DNA from: Campylobacterota bacterium
GTDB lineage: Bacteria > Campylobacterota > Campylobacteria > Campylobacterales > Sulfurovaceae
NCBI GenBank assembly: GCA_030836805.1
Contig: JAUPLS010000174.1
Span: 1 to 39,311, forward strand
Direction of reading: 5' to 3'
Length of the DNA: 39,311 bases
Part shown: positions 8,276 to 17,231 of the stretch, piece after piece
Numbering within the stretch: position 1 is the stretch's first letter
Layout: each line of letters opens with the position of its first letter
Translations under genes and position numbers: made by a program
The notes under the pieces: generated by a model
Seen by the model: only the letters and a program-made list of their open reading frames with translations
What the model was told of the DNA's origin: nothing
Databases searched by the model: none

Positions 8276-8716
8276 ATGAATAAATACTTAATGGAAGAAA
8301 TTAAAAACATAGCTGGGGGTATAATGGATCAGCTTGCATATGATTGGATATATTTTGATATAAAAGATTTAAAAGAGTTTATTGAAAATGTAGGATGTAA
8401 TCCTGAGGGTGTATTTGTTGAATGGTGTGACTCTTATTTTCCAAATCATGAAGATGCAATTGAAGTTTTAAGACAAGATGAAGCCGCAGTTTATGCTGCA
8501 TTTAATGGATTTATTAAAGTAAAAGATGCTGCTCATATTATATCATATAGGAACGATTGTATATATGATATTTACGATTTAAAAGACTTTGAAAAAATTG
8601 ATGAGTTAAAATATTTGATTGAAAATATTGATGAGTTTATTATTAAAAAAGAGAAAGAAGAACTTGAAAATGCTATTCCAGAAGTAAAAACAGAAAGCAA
8701 AAAATTGAAAATTTAA
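8276..8716 (+). CDS. Hypothetical protein; shared C-terminal tail (...NAIPEVKTESKKLKI)
   Basis: Promoter cassette A plus AAGGAG RBS. Confidence 0.7.
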   Translation: MNKYLMEEIKNIAGGIMDQLAYDWIYFDIKDLKEFIENVGCNPEGVFVEWCDSYFPNHEDAIEVLRQDEAAVYAAFNGFIKVKDAAHIISYRNDCIYDIYDLKDFEKIDELKYLIENIDEFIIKKEKEELENAIPEVKTESKKLKI

Positions 8717-10065
8717 AACCATCCGCCAGAACTTCTGGCGGTTTCTTCTTTTTTCTTTGTATTTTCTTCGTCTATAAAATCAATCCATCCGCCATTCTTG
8801 TTTTCGCTTAATTCAGTTAATGCCCAAACTAAAGCATCAAGGCGGTCTGGTGACTTCTGTTTTGTATCGCCAGTGTAGTTGACCATTTGATCTTCTAACT
8901 TGCCAAACATTCCGATATGGTGTACTTTTCCCTGCTCGTATAATGCACTTATTGGCTCGGCTCTCAATATCTTTCCTCTTGTTGCCGTAACTTTTTTATA
9001 CGACACATTGCCATCTAAATTTCGTATAATGTCTTCAATCATATCGCCGCCATTGTTTGTTTCTGCTATTATTCTATCGGCTTTATAATCATAATAAGCA
9101 TTGATTGCAACTCGTGCCCAATCAGCAGGTTTGGCAAGCACTGTCAAATCTTTTATGATATAATAATGCCCGTCCTCACCTTTTCCAGCCACAACAATAC
9201 CAGTAAAGTCAGCCTCGGCGGAAGAAGTTACAGCGGGGTCAATAGCTACAACGATACGAGAAAAACTGTCATAATTTTCAACACGTAAGTCATCAATTTG
9301 TTTTAATGTCCATAATGCGTTCTCGTTTTCTTCTAAAACTTCCGCATATATTTCTTGTCTTCCAAGTCTTGTGCCTTCATACTTATCAATAATTTTATTT
9401 AAAAATGAAGGTGCTAAATTATTTTTATTGTCAAAAGTTGAGCCTCTCGTTATAATTGTTGATTTTTCTTTTATTAGATCTTTTATTAGTTTGGTTGGGC
9501 GTGGTGTAGTTGTTATACACGCCTGAGGATTCTTTCCTAAGCGCAAACCTAAAAATACTTGATCCCAAGCGTCAGGATAACGCCAAGCCGCAAGCTCATC
9601 AGCCCACAATTTCATGTGTTGTTTTCCGCGCATACGATCTGGTTCTTCTGCTGAGAAAATTAAACTAATAGCACCATTAGGCCAGTATAGTTGCCCATTC
9701 TTAAATGTTGGTCGATCCCACCTATCACAAACGCTTAAAATTCCACTCTCACCCTGAACCATAATTTGTTTAGCATCGTCACTCGTTGCACCTATCAAAT
9801 TAACATACTTATTTGTTTTAACTTGCTCTTTAATCCACTCAGCGCCAACCCTTGTTTTTCCAAATCCACGCCCAGCCATAACCAACCAAATCATCCAATC
9901 TCCATCAGGTGTTCTTTGTTGTGGTCGTGCATTCCAATCCCAATCATAAAAAAGTTTTTCAGCCTCGTCGTCGCTCATTTTCATAATGCGGCGGATCTGT
10001 TCTTCTTTGCTTAACTGTTGGAATAGTTGTCTTTTACTTAATATTGACATAATAATATTATCCAT
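8713..10065 (-). CDS. terL: Terminase large subunit
   Basis: Walker A-like MAGRGFGKTRVGAEW, LWADELAAW (Walker B), VVAIDPAVTS...DFTGIVVAG nuclease motif. Confidence 0.92.
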   Translation of the reverse strand: MDNIIMSILSKRQLFQQLSKEEQIRRIMKMSDDEAEKLFYDWDWNARPQQRTPDGDWMIWLVMAGRGFGKTRVGAEWIKEQVKTNKYVNLIGATSDDAKQIMVQGESGILSVCDRWDRPTFKNGQLYWPNGAISLIFSAEEPDRMRGKQHMKLWADELAAWRYPDAWDQVFLGLRLGKNPQACITTTPRPTKLIKDLIKEKSTIITRGSTFDNKNNLAPSFLNKIIDKYEGTRLGRQEIYAEVLEENENALWTLKQIDDLRVENYDSFSRIVVAIDPAVTSSAEADFTGIVVAGKGEDGHYYIIKDLTVLAKPADWARVAINAYYDYKADRIIAETNNGGDMIEDIIRNLDGNVSYKKVTATRGKILRAEPISALYEQGKVHHIGMFGKLEDQMVNYTGDTKQKSPDRLDALVWALTELSENKNGGWIDFIDEENTKKKEETARSSGGWF

Positions 10066-10079
10066 ATAATAAAATATAT

Positions 10080-10140
10080 TATAAATTATTTTAAAAAAAG
10101 AGCAAAAAACACTTTACACGATATAAAAATGTTAAATAAA
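10080..10140. promoter_or_regulatory. Degenerate divergent promoter cassette D
   Basis: aaaaaacactttacacgatataaaaat matches cassette C, but plus-strand -10 is lost; minus TTGCTC-16-TATAAT retained. Confidence 0.45.
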
Positions 10141-10192
10141 TGTTTTGATATAGCAAAAGAGATTATACCAAATTTTTGTGGCGAATAAGAAA

Positions 10193-10217
10193 AACCCCGC
10201 TTTTTAAGGCGGGGCAA
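10193..10217 (-). terminator. Rho-independent terminator downstream of major capsid gene
   Basis: CCCCGC-tttttaag-GCGGGG; T-run on minus strand. Confidence 0.8.
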
Positions 10218-10236
10218 TTCTTTTTACTTTTTGCGA

Positions 10237-11709
10237 TTAGGCGTTGATGTTATAAATCAATCCAAAAGCAGGTGGGAAGTAGTTTTGTAATACGCCATCA
10301 AAATAAACGCCAAACTCATACTTTCTATTTCTTAGTGGCCATTCAATTTGGTAGTAGTCACGTCTTAAGTTTTTCACCAAAACATTACCAACTTCAGAAA
10401 CAGGGTAAGGAACACCACTTGAGTAGAACATAACAGTGCCCGGTGCTGCATTTGGATGCACTTCAATTTTAACACTGTTTCCAGTGATTTTATTTAAGTA
10501 AGAGCTAACAACGGCACCAGCTTGGAAACCACTTGAACCATTGATATCGCCATTGAAACGAATTAGAGGAGCGCCACCATTTGCAATGATTAACTTGTTC
10601 ATATGCTTTAATACTGAAGCGGATACATACATTTTATCTGGAGACAAACGATACATATTATAGAAGTTTTCTAATGCTTCGTCAATCTCAACAATTCCAC
10701 CAGCACCATCAGAAGTCATTCCAGTGTTTCCAGTTGCCAATGCTTTAACATAAGAACCAGAGCCAGATTTTACGATCTGAGTTAATAAACCGTCATACAC
10801 ATTGGAATCGGTTGATTTATCAGCAGTGAAAGCAGAAGCAGCAACAGATCCGGTTCCTGCGGCGGTCTTAATGGTCAAGCTATTAACAGAAGTTACAGCG
10901 CCTAATACTTCAGAGCCAGAAGCACCCCAGAACCAAGCAAATCCGAAAGCTCCGGCAATATTTGCAACAGTAGCGGTAACGCTTGAAGAAGCAGCGGCAG
11001 TCGTTACAGTAGCAGCAGCAGACTTTTGAGCAGTACCAGCATTTACAACATTAGAAGAACCATCACCCTTATCAATAAGCGTAACAGTTGGAACAAGCGT
11101 TGCACTTGCGATGTTTAAAGACTGACCAGTTACGCCGTTGTTGAAACCAGCAACTTGTTGATATCCTTTTTGTGATAAAGCAACACATATAACAGATACT
11201 TGAGTTGCATCTGGAATAGAACCACCAGAACCAACAGCAGCCAACACAGGAGTACCAGTTGTGCCCAAAGCGTGGGAAGCATTACCAGCATAATCCAAAA
11301 ACTCTTCTTGAATCATAACGGCTTGTAGCAAATCTTTAGCAGCACGAGCACGGATATTATCAAAACCTTGCGCAGCCAATTCAGCTTCAAAAGTAACCGA
11401 GTTGTTTAAACCCAAAAAAGCAAACTTTGCCAAATAGTCTTGAGTGCTTTGTGCAATCTCATAACCCCTTTGACCTTCAGCTAATCCAAGACCCAAATTT
11501 GCAGTATTAATACCAGTCACCGCTCTCCAGTTTGCTTGTATACCCATTCCACCAACCACACGAGCGATTTCATTTCTCAATGGGGTATTAACTGGGTATA
11601 AAGTTTTTGCTGGTGCTTCTAAGTCATACATCGTTAAGCCAGAGGTTGCAGATCCAGACTGGCTATATGCTTTTGCTAATAGGTCAAGCGTTTCTTGTGT
11701 GTTATTCAT
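10237..11709 (-). CDS. Major capsid protein
   Basis: 490 aa directly after protease-scaffold gene; strong RBS; own terminator. Confidence 0.75.
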   Translation of the reverse strand: MNNTQETLDLLAKAYSQSGSATSGLTMYDLEAPAKTLYPVNTPLRNEIARVVGGMGIQANWRAVTGINTANLGLGLAEGQRGYEIAQSTQDYLAKFAFLGLNNSVTFEAELAAQGFDNIRARAAKDLLQAVMIQEEFLDYAGNASHALGTTGTPVLAAVGSGGSIPDATQVSVICVALSQKGYQQVAGFNNGVTGQSLNIASATLVPTVTLIDKGDGSSNVVNAGTAQKSAAATVTTAAASSSVTATVANIAGAFGFAWFWGASGSEVLGAVTSVNSLTIKTAAGTGSVAASAFTADKSTDSNVYDGLLTQIVKSGSGSYVKALATGNTGMTSDGAGGIVEIDEALENFYNMYRLSPDKMYVSASVLKHMNKLIIANGGAPLIRFNGDINGSSGFQAGAVVSSYLNKITGNSVKIEVHPNAAPGTVMFYSSGVPYPVSEVGNVLVKNLRRDYYQIEWPLRNRKYEFGVYFDGVLQNYFPPAFGLIYNINA

Positions 11710-11730
11710 CTTTTTTTTCCTTATTAAAAA

Positions 11731-12897
11731 TTAAAATTTAATTACTTTTGCATTTGTTTGTGCTTGCTTTATCAGCGTTGCCACATCGTCAATTTTGTTT
11801 GTGCCCACTTTATAAACTGGTTCAACTGTCTTCACTTCTATTTCTTCACTATCTCCGCCCTTGCCAATAACTTTGAGAATTGCTTTTGGTTCTGCTGGCA
11901 TTGCTTCTAATTCTTTAACTCTTTTTGATAGTGCTTCGTTTTCTTGTGTTAACTGTGCAGCTTTTGCAATTGCATCATTAAGCTCAGCCTTATTCAAATC
12001 ATCCGATTTCTTTAAATCATTATTGTCAATATTAACAGATTTAGTTTCCATTGTCAATTCTTGCTCTTGAATTTCTTCTATTGCTTCCGCTGCTCTCATT
12101 GCTTGTTCTTCATTTTCTTTTTCTGTTAACTCTTCAACTTCTTTATTAGTCATTGCAACTAATACAGCGCCAAGGTTTTTGATAGTGTTTTCCAACTCAG
12201 TGATTAAAGTCATATCTTCATTTTTCCAATTCGCTTCATCTTCTGCACACTCTTCTAAATAGTGTAAGTCTTCTAAAATTCTGGAGAGCCACGCCACATT
12301 GTTGAATGACTTCTCAATAGTCTTGACTTCATCTTTAATTTCTTCTATTACTTCAACAGTTTCAACGATTGGCTCAACTATTACAGTATCAGCCTTTTCA
12401 ATTTCAACTTCTTTATTTTCTATTTCCATATTACTATCCTCATTTTTATTTTCTATAGTGTCAGCCTTAAACAATTCAAACAAGGCTTCTGGATTGGCAG
12501 GTCTATCAACCAAACTAATCTCTAATAAGTTTATAGCGTGTATAATGCTTTTATTTAATTCATCACGCTTTAATATTCTTCCGCCAATGCTAAAACCTTT
12601 ATATACACCTGTTAATACTTTCTTTACTGCTATTGGATCAACAATATGAGCGCCAAACCAAGTCTTGCCATCATCTTTGACATCAATCTCAATGGCTGTT
12701 CCTGCCGCTATATTGCCATGCATTTCCCTTACTGCGCCAAACTTCATATAATCAACAACAGCATTTTTCATTGCTTGTGCTGTTATAGTCTCGCCATCGC
12801 TGTCAACATTACCAGATGAAGCCCACCCCCAGACTTTAATTGTGCCATCGTCTTGTTTTTCGTTTTTAGTTATCTCGCCAAATAGAATTTTTTTCAT
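11731..12897 (-). CDS. Prohead protease fused to scaffold-like C-terminal region
   Basis: GWASSGNVDSDGETI...REMHGNIAAGTA...GFSIGGRI...LLEISLVDRPANP (XkdF/HK97-type protease); Glu-rich coiled C-terminus. Confidence 0.75.
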   Translation of the reverse strand: MKKILFGEITKNEKQDDGTIKVWGWASSGNVDSDGETITAQAMKNAVVDYMKFGAVREMHGNIAAGTAIEIDVKDDGKTWFGAHIVDPIAVKKVLTGVYKGFSIGGRILKRDELNKSIIHAINLLEISLVDRPANPEALFELFKADTIENKNEDSNMEIENKEVEIEKADTVIVEPIVETVEVIEEIKDEVKTIEKSFNNVAWLSRILEDLHYLEECAEDEANWKNEDMTLITELENTIKNLGAVLVAMTNKEVEELTEKENEEQAMRAAEAIEEIQEQELTMETKSVNIDNNDLKKSDDLNKAELNDAIAKAAQLTQENEALSKRVKELEAMPAEPKAILKVIGKGGDSEEIEVKTVEPVYKVGTNKIDDVATLIKQAQTNAKVIKF

Positions 12898-12945
12898 TGT
12901 TGTGCCCTTAAATATTTTTATATTATATAATAAAACGATTAAAAA

Positions 12946-13200
12946 TCAATTTTGTAGTTGTTCAATAAACTTTTTCTTTGCTTCATTCTGGCTATTACAT
13001 AACTCATATATTTTTTTGTTATCCACTAATGCTTGGATAAAAGAAGAGAATTGCCCGTCTTTTGGTTTAACAAATTCATCGCACGCCTTCATAATTTCAA
13101 TCGATGGCATTACTTTTAATGGCTCAATAAACTGTTCGTCTCTCGTAGTAGCACAGCCAGACAAAACCAATAACATAGATATAACTATTATTTTATTCAT
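12946..13200 (-). CDS. Rz1-like outer-membrane spanin lipoprotein
   Basis: Signal peptide plus lipobox LSGC; directly downstream of Rz-like gene. Confidence 0.6.
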   Translation of the reverse strand: MNKIIVISMLLVLSGCATTRDEQFIEPLKVMPSIEIMKACDEFVKPKDGQFSSFIQALVDNKKIYELCNSQNEAKKKFIEQLQN

Positions 13201-13604
13201 TTTATATCATCCAATATTTTATTCAACTTTTTAAAGTCTTCGGTTGGCAAGACGCAATCTTTAATCTTTGGGTTGTTCTTAATCTTTTCAACTTCAACGA
13301 TTTTCTCTTTGTAAACAGTCACAATTTGAATCTCTTTTTTTGCAGTCTCTCTTGCATTCTTCACTGCTATGTCTTGATCTTCTTTTGCTTTAGCCAGAGC
13401 CTTGCTCAATTTTATATTGTATTCTTTCGTTGCTTCTGCTCGTTCTTTTTTAACCCCAGAATCAAAACCTTTTGAATGAGAGAACCAGAGCGCACCAAGC
13501 GCCAATAAAATAACAAGAATAATCTGTCCAACCTTTGTTGAAAAGAAAGCGATTACATTGTTTATAAATGTTTTTAAAAAACTTAATATGACAGTAAAAA
13601 TCAT
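13197..13604 (-). CDS. Rz-like inner-membrane spanin
   Basis: N-terminal TM followed by charged coiled coil; lysis-cassette position. Confidence 0.6.
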   Translation of the reverse strand: MIFTVILSFLKTFINNVIAFFSTKVGQIILVILLALGALWFSHSKGFDSGVKKERAEATKEYNIKLSKALAKAKEDQDIAVKNARETAKKEIQIVTVYKEKIVEVEKIKNNPKIKDCVLPTEDFKKLNKILDDIK

Positions 13605-13813
13605 TTTATCGTGTCCTTATCTTTCAAGCTCTCAGTGGTCATCGTTCTCAATATAAAGTTCATAGCAGTCACGCCTATAACAATATACATATACTTATCA
13701 GGGTGTTGCCCCATAATAAAATTAAAGTTTGCTTCAATTACTGTAAGCAATGCAATCAATAAATTGAACATAATTGTTCTACTCTTTACAAATCTGGTCA
13801 TCCATATTTTCAT
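13601..13813 (-). CDS. Putative holin
   Basis: 70 aa with two TM segments between endolysin and spanins. Confidence 0.6.
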   Translation of the reverse strand: MKIWMTRFVKSRTIMFNLLIALLTVIEANFNFIMGQHPDKYMYIVIGVTAMNFILRTMTTESLKDKDTIK

Positions 13814-14441
13814 AATATCTCCTAATCGTGTTTACTTTCTTAATTCTTTCTTGTAAGCCATTATACCCGCCATTTACTAATTTTGTTATAATAGTCGTTG
13901 TTTCTTTTATATCAGCATCAGCAACTCTATTGCCATTTATCATATTCCAATACTCGCCAGCGGATAGGGCGGCATATAAAGGTTCTTCTAAAAGTTGAGG
14001 TTGTGCCATTAAATCTATATTTAAAGCCTTGCCAATTTTTAAATAATTATCTCGCCCCGTTATTTGTTTCAAGCCCCTGCCCAAAAACTTATAACCATCA
14101 CCCGGATTGATATTGCCCATTCTATTACTGTATACCATATTGGCAAGGGCTTGAGGATTACGCACGAATGGCATTGCTTGTTCTATTGTTTTAAATCTGG
14201 AAGGCCAGACATTCATCAATCGTTGCGGCGTGGTATATGTTAAGTTTTCTCTCACTGTTGACAAATTACCACTTTCAATAAATACCTGCCCCAAAAAATT
14301 TGATACCCTTTGCAAGTTCTCATTTATTTTATAGTGTGTCATTGTTTTATTTAACACATCACAATATATATTTGCGTGTGTCTTCGTTGCGCCAAATAAA
14401 ACCAGTGCATTGACATCAACATATATTCTATTATTTGTCAT
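13779..14441 (-). CDS. GH19-type endolysin (chitinase-like lysozyme)
   Basis: FIESGNLSTVRENLTYTTPQRLMNVWPSRF...GDGYKFLGRGLKQITGRDNY. Confidence 0.88.
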   Translation of the reverse strand: MTNNRIYVDVNALVLFGATKTHANIYCDVLNKTMTHYKINENLQRVSNFLGQVFIESGNLSTVRENLTYTTPQRLMNVWPSRFKTIEQAMPFVRNPQALANMVYSNRMGNINPGDGYKFLGRGLKQITGRDNYLKIGKALNIDLMAQPQLLEEPLYAALSAGEYWNMINGNRVADADIKETTTIITKLVNGGYNGLQERIKKVNTIRRYYENMDDQICKE

Positions 14442-14829
14442 TTATTAGCCCAGCCAATAACTTTTGTTTGGCATCACTTATTTCAACAGGTCCGTCATCC
14501 TTACCAGTGATTTCCAATTTGTCAGTCTCTTTCCATCTCATTTGAGTTTTAGCCCAGAAGATAAGTGCTGTTGTGTCTCCTCCGGTTGCTTTATTAAATA
14601 AAGTTTGTGCAATTTTGGCGTTAGCTTTAGCCTTCCCCTTAACCAATTCATCAGAAAAATACTTGCGGAGGGTATCGTCATTTATATTAATGTATGCGCA
14701 TAATTGTTCAATTGGAATGCCAAATCCGGAAAGAGTTTCGACTTGTTTGCGTTGCTCTTCCGTTGGTTCAAAGTTAGGGCGACCTACCTTTTTTTTATTT
14801 TTTTCATTAGCCATTTTTATACACGCCAA
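14431..14829 (-). CDS. Terminase small subunit-like DNA-binding protein
   Basis: VGRPNFEPTEEQRKQVETLSGFGIPIEQLCAYININDDTLRKYF HTH; ...KWKETDK-type C-terminus (ALIFWAKTQMRWKE). Confidence 0.65.
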   Translation of the reverse strand: MACIKMANEKNKKKVGRPNFEPTEEQRKQVETLSGFGIPIEQLCAYININDDTLRKYFSDELVKGKAKANAKIAQTLFNKATGGDTTALIFWAKTQMRWKETDKLEITGKDDGPVEISDAKQKLLAGLINDK

Positions 14830-14879
14830 AAATTATAGTTATAAATTTAGTATAAAGGTTTTGGCGTGTAAATCAAATT

Positions 14880-16097
14880 TTAAAGAGAATCAAATTCTTG
14901 ACCTGTGCTTTCAAGTATTGCTTTTTTATCTGTAAACTCTTGCCAACGACGAATTATAACATCAACATAAATAGGATCAAATTCTAATCCATAACATTTT
15001 CTATTGTTTTTTTCACAAGCAATAATTGTCGTTCCAGATCCTAAAAAACTATCTAATACAATATCACCTTTTTTAGAACTATTTAAGATTTGATATTCAA
15101 ATAATTCAACTGGTTTCATTGTTGGATGTTCTCCATTTCTTGTTGGTTTTTTAAATTCAAGAACAGTTGTTTGTTTTCTATCTGAATACCAATTATGAGA
15201 AGCTCCATCTTTCCAACCGTATAAGCAAGGTTCATGCTTCCAATGATAATCTTGTCTCCCTATCACAAATTGGCTTTTATTCCAAATTAAACATTCTCTA
15301 ACTTTCCATCCCACATCTTTTGCAGCCGATCTAAAATTATAACCCTCTGAATCTGCATGCCAAATATAAAATACAGCACCTTCTTTCATTACTGAATCTG
15401 CATTTGAATATGAATCAATAAGAAATTGTTTAAAATTTTCATCTTCCATACTATCATTTTTAATTGAAAGTGAATCTTTTGTTTTTCCAGTATATGAAAC
15501 ATTATAAGGTGGATCTGTAATCCATAAATCAGCTTTATTGTCATTCATAAGTTTTTCAACATCTGACAAAACAGTTGAATCACCACACATTAATCTATGA
15601 TTGCCTAATATAAAAATATCACCAAGTTTTGATTTAGCTTCTTTTTTAACTTCTGGCACACTATTTTCATCTGATTGAGGTATAAAATCAGGTTCATTTT
15701 CCAATAATTCAATATCATCAAAACCAAGCAACTGCATATCAAAATTATTGTCTTTCAATTCGCTTAATTCAATTTTTAACAATTCTTCATCCCATCCAGA
15801 GTTTAATGCCAATTTATTATCAGCAATAATATATGCCTTTTTTTGTAATTCAGTAAGCCCGACTAATTTAATTGTTGGCACTGTATCAAGTTTTAATTTC
15901 TCAGCCGCCATCAATCTTCCATGTCCAGCAATTATTCCATTATTTTCATCAATTAAAATTGGATTAGTAAAACCCCACTCCTTAATTGAAGATGCAATTT
16001 GCTGTACTTGCTTATCACTATGTGTGCGACTGTTATTAACATATGGTATCAGTTCTTTTGTATTCTTATAAACAACTTGCAATTCTTTATTTTTCAT
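14880..16097 (-). CDS. ParB-domain DNA methyltransferase
   Basis: N-term ParB-like (PYVNNSRTHSDKQVQQIASSIKEWGFTNPILID..IIAGHGRLMAA); MTase motifs TDPPYNVSYTG and DSFLGSGTT. Confidence 0.88.
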   Translation of the reverse strand: MKNKELQVVYKNTKELIPYVNNSRTHSDKQVQQIASSIKEWGFTNPILIDENNGIIAGHGRLMAAEKLKLDTVPTIKLVGLTELQKKAYIIADNKLALNSGWDEELLKIELSELKDNNFDMQLLGFDDIELLENEPDFIPQSDENSVPEVKKEAKSKLGDIFILGNHRLMCGDSTVLSDVEKLMNDNKADLWITDPPYNVSYTGKTKDSLSIKNDSMEDENFKQFLIDSYSNADSVMKEGAVFYIWHADSEGYNFRSAAKDVGWKVRECLIWNKSQFVIGRQDYHWKHEPCLYGWKDGASHNWYSDRKQTTVLEFKKPTRNGEHPTMKPVELFEYQILNSSKKGDIVLDSFLGSGTTIIACEKNNRKCYGLEFDPIYVDVIIRRWQEFTDKKAILESTGQEFDSL

Positions 16098-16207
16098 TTA
16101 AATTCCTTTTGTCATACTATATATTATAACAGTTATTTATTAAAAGTAAATAGCCAAACTAAATTTTAAAAAGTTTTTTTGTATCTCCAGTTTCTTTTAT
16201 ATTAAAG

Positions 16208-17128
16208 TCAATCCAATCTTTTTTTGGCTATATCAAAAAACTTTTCATCCATTTCAATACCTACAAACCTTCTATTAGTATTTTTACAAGCAACGCCAGT
16301 ACTTCCGCTTCCCATAGTCAAATCAACAACCAAATCATTCTCATTGCTAAATGTCTTTATTAAATCTTCTAATAATAGAACTGGTTTTTGCGTTGGGTGA
16401 AATCCATCATAATCTTTTTTATATTTAAAAATATTTGATTTAGATTTTTTACCTTCCCATAAGTTAAAAATAGAATTAAAAACAGAATTAAAAACAGAAT
16501 TAATATTTTCTAATTCATAAAATTCTTTAAATCCTTCCATTTTATTAATGTTAAATACTTCTATTAATTCGTTGTATGTTTTTTCTGTGCATAATCCAAA
16601 TTGTGTACTATCAACATAAAAAGTATGCTCCGCTCTTCTATGTCCTAACTTTGTATTTATTTGTTTTAGATTTAACCCAATAAAATTAATTACATTTTTA
16701 AAATATGATCTTAATGGATGTAATTCTTCGTTGTCATGAGTTTTACTAAATACTAATATATCTTCGTAATAATTTACAGGCGCTTTTTTAGCAATTAAAC
16801 AATTAGCAAAGTGGTCTTTTTCCCAAATCATACTATAACAAAAAGGTAAATTTGGAATAGCTTTATTTATTAATTCATTAGTAAAAGGATTTTGAGAAAA
16901 TAAAACCATTTTTCCGTTTTTTCTTAATATTCTGTTTGCTATTTGCATTATTTTATTTGTATCAATAACTACATCCCAATTATTAACTTTTTCTTTTGAA
17001 ACACCCCAATTCTTTGGTGCGTTTTTTATCGTTCCATAAGGTAAATCTGTTAAAATTAAATCAACAGAACCATCTTCTATATGTTCGCTCTCAGTTAAAC
17101 AATTACCATTAATTATTTTATATTCCAT
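16208..17128 (-). CDS. DNA methyltransferase (N4/N6 type)
   Basis: LTDLPYG catalytic motif; DLTMGSGSTGVAC SAM motif. Confidence 0.85.
   Translation of the reverse strand: MEYKIINGNCLTESEHIEDGSVDLILTDLPYGTIKNAPKNWGVSKEKVNNWDVVIDTNKIMQIANRILRKNGKMVLFSQNPFTNELINKAIPNLPFCYSMIWEKDHFANCLIAKKAPVNYYEDILVFSKTHDNEELHPLRSYFKNVINFIGLNLKQINTKLGHRRAEHTFYVDSTQFGLCTEKTYNELIEVFNINKMEGFKEFYELENINSVFNSVFNSIFNLWEGKKSKSNIFKYKKDYDGFHPTQKPVLLLEDLIKTFSNENDLVVDLTMGSGSTGVACKNTNRRFVGIEMDEKFFDIAKKRLD
16466..16501. repeat. Three tandem 12-bp units aaaaa(t/c)agaatt inside the methyltransferase
   Basis: Seen directly; encodes NSVFNSVFNSIFN. Confidence 0.85.
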
Positions 17129-17197
17129 TAACTTTCCTTATCAAGTATATGATTTAATTATAACATAAAATAATTTATTTACAATAGTAAAAAGCAC

Positions 17198-17225
17198 TTG
17201 ATTTTTGTTTTTTTTTAAGTATAAT
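17198..17225 (+). promoter_or_regulatory. Sigma70-like promoter for ncRNA copy 2
   Basis: TTGATT (17198-17203) - 16 nt - TATAAT (17220-17225). Confidence 0.6.
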
Positions 17226-17231
17226 TAAATC

